Assembly (NCBI GenBank): GCA_044371425.1
Contig: JBILTR010000001.1
Location: forward strand, 62,001-126,000
DNA: 64,000 nt
Reading direction: 5' to 3'
Origin: JBEISR01 sp044371425
Lineage (GTDB): Bacteria > Planctomycetota > Planctomycetia > Pirellulales > Pirellulaceae
Shown here: piece after piece, positions 55,283 through 62,005 of the stretch
Numbering within the stretch: position 1 is the stretch's first letter
Layout of the letters: each line of letters opens with the position of its first letter
Notes under the pieces: model-generated
What the model was told of the DNA's origin: nothing
Database searches by the model: none
The model's input: only the letters and a program-made list of their open reading frames with translations
Made by a program: the position numbers and the translations under genes

Positions 55283-56458
55283 ATGAAGCACTGGGTGCCA
55301 ATCCTCTACTGGCTGGCGCATCCCACACGCGCCATCGTGTCGCTGCTGGGGGTCGCCTTCGCGCTCCTGTTGGTCTTTGTGCAACTGGGATTTCGCGGCG
55401 CGGTCGAACGGACAGCCAGCATCGTCTATGGCCGACTGGACTGCGATCTGGTGATCCAGGCTCGCGAGTACCTCCATCTGTACGAGCCTCGTTCCTTCCC
55501 CCGCTCGGTGCTTGACCTTTCAGCCGCCTGCGAAGCCGTCGAACGCGTGGAGCCATTTTGGATCATGCTGCAGCGATGGCAGAGCCCTTCGGATGGGAGA
55601 TATCGAGCGATCGGAGCGATGGCGATGCCGCCCGGGCGCAATCTGTTTGATGAACCGGATCTGGATCGGCTGTTGCCTGCCCTGTCGACTCCTCATCGGA
55701 TCCTGATCGACCGCGCCACGCGAGCCGACTACGGGCCCCGAAACGGAAAGCGGTTTGGGGACGACGACCTGGAGTTGACTGCCGAGCTGAATGGTCGGGA
55801 GGTGCAGATTGTCGGTCATTTTCTGATCGGTACGGGGCTTGCCACCAATGGCGCGGTGCTGATCAATGAAGTGGGATTCGGGATGCGGGCTCCCTACGAC
55901 ACCCGGCAGCGCTGCAGCCTGGGCCTGGTGCGATTGAAACCAGGCAGCAACCGCGATCAGGCAGCTCGCAGCCTCACTCAGCTGCTAGAGCAGCGAGCTC
56001 CGGACTTGGCTGAATCGGTGGTGGTGCGAACGCTGCCCGAGGCGATACGGCTGGAGCATCGGCACTGGTTGACGGGGACTCCCATCGGTTCGATTTTTCA
56101 GATGGGAGTGGCGCTCGCCTTCTGCGTCGGGGCCGCCCTGGTCTACCTGGTGCTGGCTCAGGATGTCGCCAATCGCATCAAGGAATTCGCCACCATGAAG
56201 GCGATGGGCTACCGGCAGCGCGATGTCGCCTGGATGGTGATGCAGCAGGCATGGTACCTAGCCCTACTGGGCTTTGTACCTGCGGCCTTGCTGGCTGAAC
56301 TGCTGTATCGGCTGACGGTGGCACTGACCGGGATTCCGATCGAGATGAATGGATGGCGATTAGCCGGAGTGCTGCTGTTGTCGGTGGCGATGTGTACGCT
56401 GAGCGGTCTGGGGGCGATTCGCAAACTGGCCAAGGCGGAACCTGCCGAGCTGTTTTAG
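55283..56458 (+). CDS. FtsX/MacB-like ABC permease (DevC-like), first copy
   Basis: A 391-residue inner-membrane permease with the MacB/FtsX topology: one N-terminal helix (RAIVSLLGVAFALLLVFVQL), a periplasmic domain of about 230 residues, then three C-terminal helices (MGVALAFCVGAALVYLVLAQ, LLGFVPAALLAELLYRLTV, LAGVLLLSVAMCTLSGLGAI). The coupling loop EFATMKAMGYRQRDV is the expected ATPase contact. ATG 55283 follows CGAGGCGACG; the frame is open to 55172. It is 255 bases after the adaptor gene and shares a domain order with the second permease. Confidence 0.85.
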   Translation: MKHWVPILYWLAHPTRAIVSLLGVAFALLLVFVQLGFRGAVERTASIVYGRLDCDLVIQAREYLHLYEPRSFPRSVLDLSAACEAVERVEPFWIMLQRWQSPSDGRYRAIGAMAMPPGRNLFDEPDLDRLLPALSTPHRILIDRATRADYGPRNGKRFGDDDLELTAELNGREVQIVGHFLIGTGLATNGAVLINEVGFGMRAPYDTRQRCSLGLVRLKPGSNRDQAARSLTQLLEQRAPDLAESVVVRTLPEAIRLEHRHWLTGTPIGSIFQMGVALAFCVGAALVYLVLAQDVANRIKEFATMKAMGYRQRDVAWMVMQQAWYLALLGFVPAALLAELLYRLTVALTGIPIEMNGWRLAGVLLLSVAMCTLSGLGAIRKLAKAEPAELF

Positions 56459-56573
56459 GTAGCGGACGAGGTCGACGCTTAGAGGACGGGATCGGGTAAA
56501 GCAGGATCGAGCGGAAGACGGAACGAGGCATTTTCGAGAGATACCCTGAGACGCATTCGAGAGGTGGATTGCT

Positions 56574-57758
56574 TTGCTGTTGCGATGGGAAGGGCGGACA
56601 CCGCTGGCATGGCGGAACTTGGTAGGTCGGGGAGGCAAGCTATTGCTGGCCAGCGCGGGCATTGGCTTTGCTGTCTTCTTGATGTTCATGCAGATCGGCT
56701 TTCGCAATGCCCTTTTCGACAACACCGTCCAGTTGGCAAGGCTGCTGAAGGCAGACTTCTTTCTGGTCAGCCCCGCTCGTTACAACCTGCCCAGCGAGCA
56801 GCGGTTTGACCGACTGTGGCTGGACCGCGCCCGAGCGGTTGAGGGAGTGCAGCGGATTGTGCCGGTCTACATCGAGCGGAGTATCACGCAGCTGCGCGTG
56901 GTGGGGAATAAATCGCGATCGATCCGCGCGGTCGGGATACCGCTGGAGTCTGGGGTGGTGGAGCCACTGCAGTGGCAGCCCTTGCTGGCGATGCTGTCGG
57001 ACGGCAGGACGGCGCTGTTGGATCGGCGGACCAAGCCCAGCTATGGCTTTGCGCGAGGTGATGTGCAATCGCTTCGTCAGCAGGAGGTGGAGCTGTCGGG
57101 GAAGCAGTTGCGGATCACCGACGAAGTATCGATCGGTACTGACTTTGTCCATGATGGGACGTTGCTGTTTTCCGATCGCGCGATGGCGCATTACTTTCCG
57201 GCGCGCAATCCTGGTGGGGATCCGCTGCAACTAGTCGATCTGGGGCTGGTGCAGCTGACTCAAGGAGCGGACGGCGGGAAGGTTCGGCGGACGCTGCAGT
57301 CGTTGACCGGAAATCGGTTGGATGTGTTATCGCGCCATCAGATCATCGCGCGGGAGATTCACTTCTGGGCGACGGCAACACCGATCGGGATCATCTTCAC
57401 GATTGGAACGCTGATGGGGTTGGTGGTGGGGGTGATTATCTGTTATCAGATTTTGTTCACTGAGATCAACGACCACATGGCTGAGTTTGCGACACTGAAG
57501 GCGATGGGGTATCGCGATCGGTATTTCTTCGGGTTGATTTTGAAGCAGGCGCTCTACCTGACGCTCTTTGGATTTCTTCCGGGACTGCTGGCGACGCTGG
57601 GAGCCTTTGCGATTCTTGGGGAGTCGACGGGGCTGGTGATGCGGATGACGGCCGGTCGGATGGCATTGGTGTTTGGACTGACGCTGTTGATGTGTTTGAT
57701 TAGCGGTTTGATCGCCCTCCGAAAGCTGCTGCAAACCGACCCCGCCAGTTTGTTTTAG
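56574..57758 (+). CDS. FtsX/MacB-like ABC permease (DevC-like), second copy
   Basis: A 394-residue permease like the first (helix KLLLASAGIGFAVFLMFMQI; C-terminal helices including LMGLVVGVIICYQILF; coupling loop EFATLKAMGYRDRYFF). The pair probably forms a heterodimer with one ATPase. TTG 56574 is the start, with GAGGTGG about ten bases before; the N-terminus (MLLRWEGRTPLAWRNLVGRG) matches DevC style. It ends DPASLF, as does the first (EPAELF). It follows the first permease after 115 bases. A weak terminator lies about 75 bases downstream. Confidence 0.85.
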   Translation: MLLRWEGRTPLAWRNLVGRGGKLLLASAGIGFAVFLMFMQIGFRNALFDNTVQLARLLKADFFLVSPARYNLPSEQRFDRLWLDRARAVEGVQRIVPVYIERSITQLRVVGNKSRSIRAVGIPLESGVVEPLQWQPLLAMLSDGRTALLDRRTKPSYGFARGDVQSLRQQEVELSGKQLRITDEVSIGTDFVHDGTLLFSDRAMAHYFPARNPGGDPLQLVDLGLVQLTQGADGGKVRRTLQSLTGNRLDVLSRHQIIAREIHFWATATPIGIIFTIGTLMGLVVGVIICYQILFTEINDHMAEFATLKAMGYRDRYFFGLILKQALYLTLFGFLPGLLATLGAFAILGESTGLVMRMTAGRMALVFGLTLLMCLISGLIALRKLLQTDPASLF

Positions 57759-58259
57759 CAGCCGAGAGTCGGACGGACTTCGAGTTCGTCGTAGGAAACC
57801 GGGCAGAGCTTGCCAGTCAGTCCTGAACCAACACTTAGCGACGACGCGATAGCCGCTGGTTTTTTTTACCGTATTTTCTAGTACCCGCCATTCAAAGAAG
57901 AGAAAGTACTGTCACCTATTCTGTATTCAGCAGGAATTCGCCACAACGGCATCGAAACGATCGTGCAGAGGGTTGGCAGGCGAATTGGGATACGCGTCGT
58001 CAATGTTTGGTTGAGATAGTCTTGCACTGGATAAAAAGAGTAAATTAACTTTAGCGGCCGAGACATCAGCCGAAGAAATGGCTGGTATCTGTGAATCGAT
58101 CGGCGGCGAGAGAGGGGGAGGCCAAAAGCAGCGAAGGTTGGCTTGCACGGGCGATGCAGAGTTCAGCTTGTGGCGACGAAACAGACATCCGCTTGGAATG
58201 GTCTTTTGCGCTTCTACGGAATGGTTCTTTTCAACAGTCAAAATCTTAGGGACGAGAAA
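57759..58259. other. AT-richer intergenic region
   Basis: A 501-base gap, clearly richer in A and T than its surroundings from about 57,860. It holds the terminator-like motif at 57835-57867 and the leader of the PEP-CTERM FGE-like gene. TTGCAC at 58022 with TTAACT 17 bases on is a possible promoter, but it is over 200 bases from the start. Short open frames here are not convincing. Confidence 0.5.
57835..57867 (+). terminator. Terminator-like motif after the exporter operon
   Basis: TTAGCG pairs (with wobbles) with CGCTGG across a 13-nt loop and is followed by eight T residues. It lies about 75 bases past the second permease stop. The tail TAGCCGCTGGTTTTT recurs at 59485. Confidence 0.45.
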
Positions 58260-59348
58260 ATGCGCAGACTGTGGCTGACTTTATTTTGCTTCATGTCCAT
58301 TTGTGCTTTTGAGGGTTTGACCGCCAAAGCGGCTGTCATCCTCTTCGGAAGCGGAGTGAATCAGTTCGCGATCGACTTTGTTCCGATTGGATCACCTGGA
58401 AACGCTGGCGATCCAGTACCCAACGGGCCGATCGGGACTGGAATGATAAAACCATTCGGAAGCGTTGCTTATGAATACCAAATTGCAAAGTATGAGATCA
58501 GTCGTGAAATCATCGAAAAGTACAACGCGGATTTCGGCGCGACGAATTCGATGCAGATTCCGATGGCAGATATGCGGTTTTTGGGTGGCAATCAATTAGG
58601 AAAGCCGGCAACTGGTGTCACTTGGAACGAGGCGGCTCGCTTCGTTAATTGGCTCAACACGAGCCAGAATTTTTCTCCAGCCTACTACTTTCCCACCGGT
58701 GGTGTCATCGATGATGTAGCTGACTGGAGTCCACTACTGCATCCCCTCGATTACGACTCTACCAATCCGGTGCGTAGCAGGCGGGCAAAGTATGTTTTGC
58801 CAACCTTTGATGAACGGTACAAGGCGACCTTTTATGACCCAACAAAAGATGGGAACGGAGGCTATTGGACCTATGCGTCTTCGTCCGATTCGGTACCGAT
58901 CGCGGTAGCTAGCGGCACCAGTCCCAACACGCTTGTTTACGCGCAAACCTTCGAGCAGGGCCCAGCACTGGTTGACCAAGCGGGGGGATTGAACGCATTT
59001 GGAGTCATGGGCATGGGGGGCAATGTTTACGAATGGGAAGAGTCGATAGGAACATTTACTAGTAATGGTATCCCTTTCCGTGGTTTGTACAGTGGCCGCT
59101 GGGATGGAGAAGAATTTCAACAGTCGAGGGATTTTCGTGGTATGTCGTTTGCGCATGGATGGTTCGGCAATGTCGGGTTTCGCGTAGTTAGCTTGAGCGG
59201 CGGCGGGGGTGGCGGGGGTGGCGGCGGCAAGGGTGTCGTTCCGGAACCTGCAACAATTTGGATTGTCGCTGCCATGGGGTTGCCAGCCTATGCACGATGG
59301 CGGAAAACCCGTCGACCGGGGAACGGAGAAGAGATGCCGCTCGCCTAA
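58260..59348 (+). CDS. PEP-CTERM protein with formylglycine-generating-enzyme (SUMF1)-like domain
   Basis: A 362-residue exported protein. Signal: MRRLWLTLFCFMSICAFEGL. The body is an FGE/SUMF1-like fold (EYQIAKYEISREIIEKYNAD, GVTWNEAARFVNWLNTS, YVLPTFDERYKATFYD, GMGGNVYEWEES, FGNVGFRVVSLSG), a fold also used by non-enzymatic surface proteins. The two catalytic Cys of true FGE are not seen, so it is probably not active on sulfatases. A Gly-rich linker (ten Gly in a row) leads to the PEP-CTERM signal (VPEPATIWIVAAMG, then RWRKTRR). AGGGACGAG precedes ATG 58260. Codon use and A/T content differ from neighbours. Confidence 0.83.
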   Translation: MRRLWLTLFCFMSICAFEGLTAKAAVILFGSGVNQFAIDFVPIGSPGNAGDPVPNGPIGTGMIKPFGSVAYEYQIAKYEISREIIEKYNADFGATNSMQIPMADMRFLGGNQLGKPATGVTWNEAARFVNWLNTSQNFSPAYYFPTGGVIDDVADWSPLLHPLDYDSTNPVRSRRAKYVLPTFDERYKATFYDPTKDGNGGYWTYASSSDSVPIAVASGTSPNTLVYAQTFEQGPALVDQAGGLNAFGVMGMGGNVYEWEESIGTFTSNGIPFRGLYSGRWDGEEFQQSRDFRGMSFAHGWFGNVGFRVVSLSGGGGGGGGGGKGVVPEPATIWIVAAMGLPAYARWRKTRRPGNGEEMPLA

Positions 59349-59476
59349 TCTGCAGGCGTAACGCTTGGCTGGAAGTTGCCGGTAGCTGCAAGCCATTTGT
59401 AGATTTCGCTCCGATGGTGGTGGTGGCAGCTGCAACGCATCGTTTGCCAGACGTTCCTAGCCAAACACCTTAGTGG

Positions 59477-59499
59477 CCAGGCGCTAGCCGCTGGTTTTT
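59477..59499 (+). terminator. Terminator-like hairpin after the FGE-like gene
   Basis: CCAG/CTGG with an inner GC/GC pair and a 2-nt bulge, followed by five T residues, 128 bases after the stop of the FGE-like gene. The sequence TAGCCGCTGGTTTTT is the same as in the motif at 57850. Confidence 0.45.
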
Positions 59500-59615
59500 C
59501 GAAAACGTAGTACCTATGTACGTGCAATGGGCCATGGAACCCGGCCGCTAGGGCGGTTCGGTTGGGCGAACGCGGACCCGCGGCGATGGTAGGAGAAAGG
59601 TCTCCTCGCACCTTC

Positions 59616-60137
59616 TTAGTGGCCCTCGTGGGGGTTGGTGATGAGGGCCATGCGCTGGCGATAGTCGGATAGAGGGATTCGGCCTGCTAAATACTGATAG
59701 GAAAGTATGTAGCGCTCGATGCGCCGTAAATCGGTCTCTCGCTTTTCGCCCTCCCGAAGAATGACTCGATCCAGCCGATAATTGTCATGGAGGTCGGCCA
59801 TCTTGATCTGCCGTGCTATCGGATCCTCGGCAATCCGCACCACGTACTCCCAGTAACTGTCCCCCTTGCCACGCGTCAGCCGCTGCACCACCGACACCGC
59901 CTGTGGGTCGATCCCCGCCCGCAACAGCTCGTCCGCCGTCGCCTCGGTGTCCTCCAGCACATCATGCAGCACGGCCGCTTGCTTGGCGATATCTCCCTCG
60001 ACGTGGTGCATCACCCGCAGCAGGTGAAGCAAAAAGGGCTGGCCTGCCTTATCCGCCTGACCTGCGTGACGCTTGGTCGCTAGCTGCACCGCGCGTTCCA
60101 ACGCGGACATCCCATTCCCTTCCTTCGATTCGCTCAT
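59616..60137 (-). CDS. Small HD-domain protein, (p)ppGpp hydrolase (Mesh1/SpoT-HD)-like
   Basis: A 173-residue soluble protein with the RelA/SpoT-type hydrolase HD pattern: His24 (TKRHAGQ), His38, His58-Asp59 (AVLHDVLEDT) and, after RQIKMADLHDNYRL, a distal Asp. No synthetase, TGS or ACT domain, so it resembles a small alarmone hydrolase that would remove the 3'-pyrophosphate of (p)ppGpp; other nucleotides are possible. Its ATG overlaps the stop of lnt by four bases (ATGA) and it is the last gene of the purL-lnt run. The frame is open to 60236 inside lnt; ATG 60137 is preferred because of the overlap. Confidence 0.82.
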   Translation of the reverse strand: MSESKEGNGMSALERAVQLATKRHAGQADKAGQPFLLHLLRVMHHVEGDIAKQAAVLHDVLEDTEATADELLRAGIDPQAVSVVQRLTRGKGDSYWEYVVRIAEDPIARQIKMADLHDNYRLDRVILREGEKRETDLRRIERYILSYQYLAGRIPLSDYRQRMALITNPHEGH

Positions 60138-61972
60138 TCTCGCTTCCCCTCTCTCCATTGGCGGACCATCGCCCAAACGCTCAGAGCCAGACAGATCCAC
60201 GCAGGCCAATCGCCAATCTGCCGCCACAGTCCCCATCGGCGATCGGTTAATGGTTCGGCCAGGATTTGCCCCGATTGCATCCGTCCAATCACCTGCCGCC
60301 TGCGGCCGCTGCTGTCGATCCAGGCGCTAAGTCCGCTATTGGCAGCCACCACCAGATCCTTCCGATTCTCCACTGCGGCTAGTGTGGCGCTGGCCAGATG
60401 ATGGTCCAGCATCGACGATCCACGAAACCAGCCGTCGTTGGTCACATTGACCAGCAGATCAGGCTCGATCGATTGCTGCCGCCGGACCTCGGCCAACTGC
60501 CCCCGGATCCGATGCGGCACCATCGTCTCAAAGCAGATGCTGGGGACCAGCCACGCCTTGCCGATCTGCCAAGCCCGGTCGACCGACCCGGCCTTCAGGG
60601 GCGCCAGTCCCAAGGCGCGATGGAGGTCGGGAAACCAGTGAAGCAGAGGGATGTACTCGCCGAACATCACCAGATGGTGCTTGTGGTAGATCGCTTCGGG
60701 AAGGGTGCGATCGGCTCGGCCATCGATCGGCGCCGCAAACGCCCCATTCGCTCGCTCCATTCCCTCCTGGGTGAACGTCAGGTGGTCGGTGCCGGCGATC
60801 ATCCAAGCAGCATTTGCCGGATCAAACGACTCACCGCGCGCGGCCAGCGCCGATCGCTGTGCATTGGCCAGCCTCAACATCTTCTCCTGATAGGCCAGCC
60901 CCATCGCTTGTCCAAAGGCGACCATCGTCCGTTCGTCCCAGTTTTGCGCCTTGAGCTCCTCGGGCAGCCTAGCCCCCTCCCGCCGCTCTACCAATGGCTC
61001 ATTGGCCGTAAACACCGACTCGGGCCACACCACCAGGTCGACCTTCCCAAACCGCTCAAACGCCTCGACCGTCCCCTTCCAGTAGCTTTCCCAGGCATCG
61101 GTATTCCGCTGCCGATTCGTCTCAAACATCGTCGGCGCGTTCTCCTGCACCACCGCGATGCGAAGCACGGGATCGGCCTCCGATTCACTGGGGGCATCCA
61201 CCATCGCCATCTTTCCATGCCCCCAGACCACGCCCAGCGTCCCGATTGCGACACTCAGCGCCATCCAGGGGCGCAGCCATCGCCGGGATGGAGTTGGGCT
61301 AGAGGGAGATGACGAGCGTTCGCTAGGGAACGACCTCAGCGAATCGCTGAGGCTGCTGGCGACCATCGCTATCCAGAAGCTGACTCCATAGGCCCCGATA
61401 TGGCTTGCCGCCTGCAGCCACTGGGGATGGCCTGCCAGCGTGTGAGCCAGCATGCATCCGGTGAAACCGGTCAGCAAATAGCCACGCAGTAGCTCCATGC
61501 CGGCCCACGCCGTCGGCACCGCCAGCCATACGGGCCAGCGAGCGTGGTGATGGAGCGATCGCGCGGCGGCCAGGGTCCCAGGGAGGTAGATCGCCAGGTA
61601 GGCGGCAAGTGCGATCCAGCCGAAGTAGAGCGGCCAGAAGGCGAGTCGGATTCCTTGCAGCAGCCAAAGCCACAGAAGCATCGCGGCCAGCCAGCAATGC
61701 CACCACTGGCGTCGCGTGAGTGGTTTTTTCTCCCGCACCCAGCAGGTGAGCAGGCCGAGGGCGAGCCACGCCATCGGCCAGAGGCCAAAAGGGGGGAAGG
61801 CGAGCGCCAGCAGCAGGGCCATTCCATAAGGAAGCCAGATAGCCGATCGCCATGAAGCGGATGTGGCGATGCCCGAATCGGTAGTTGGGCGATCGCCAGG
61901 GGAGGCTACCGACGAAGCAGCCTCCAGCATTTTGGATGACTGCTTTCGGTTCCGCGTTTCCTTGCGTCCCAT
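60134..61972 (-). CDS. lnt: Apolipoprotein N-acyltransferase
   Basis: A 612-residue inner-membrane enzyme that adds the third acyl chain to lipoproteins. The N-terminal half has about six membrane segments (WLPYGMALLLALAFPPFGLW and following); the nitrilase-like domain starts near 270 (LRIAVVQENAPTMF). Catalytic triad: Glu318 (VVWPESVF), Lys431 (IYHKHHLVMFGEYIP) and Cys480 (SICFET). A C-terminal helix (WPAWICLALSVWAMV) closes it. AAGGAG precedes ATG 61972. The cytosolic N-terminus is about 40 residues longer than usual. It fits the several lipoproteins in this window. It follows purL by 33 bases. Confidence 0.92.
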   Translation of the reverse strand: MGRKETRNRKQSSKMLEAASSVASPGDRPTTDSGIATSASWRSAIWLPYGMALLLALAFPPFGLWPMAWLALGLLTCWVREKKPLTRRQWWHCWLAAMLLWLWLLQGIRLAFWPLYFGWIALAAYLAIYLPGTLAAARSLHHHARWPVWLAVPTAWAGMELLRGYLLTGFTGCMLAHTLAGHPQWLQAASHIGAYGVSFWIAMVASSLSDSLRSFPSERSSSPSSPTPSRRWLRPWMALSVAIGTLGVVWGHGKMAMVDAPSESEADPVLRIAVVQENAPTMFETNRQRNTDAWESYWKGTVEAFERFGKVDLVVWPESVFTANEPLVERREGARLPEELKAQNWDERTMVAFGQAMGLAYQEKMLRLANAQRSALAARGESFDPANAAWMIAGTDHLTFTQEGMERANGAFAAPIDGRADRTLPEAIYHKHHLVMFGEYIPLLHWFPDLHRALGLAPLKAGSVDRAWQIGKAWLVPSICFETMVPHRIRGQLAEVRRQQSIEPDLLVNVTNDGWFRGSSMLDHHLASATLAAVENRKDLVVAANSGLSAWIDSSGRRRQVIGRMQSGQILAEPLTDRRWGLWRQIGDWPAWICLALSVWAMVRQWREGKRE

Positions 61973-62005
61973 CCGACCTCTCCTTGGTCTCTTGGATCGC
62001 TTCGA

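Noticed and set aside
58260..59348. Considered as an active formylglycine-generating enzyme for sulfatases
   Set aside because: The catalytic Cys pair is not visible and the protein carries a PEP-CTERM anchor; no sulfatase gene is adjacent.
60398..61312. A 304-residue plus-strand frame antisense to lnt
   Set aside because: His/Arg/Pro-rich composition, no ribosome site, and lnt has its catalytic triad on the other strand.
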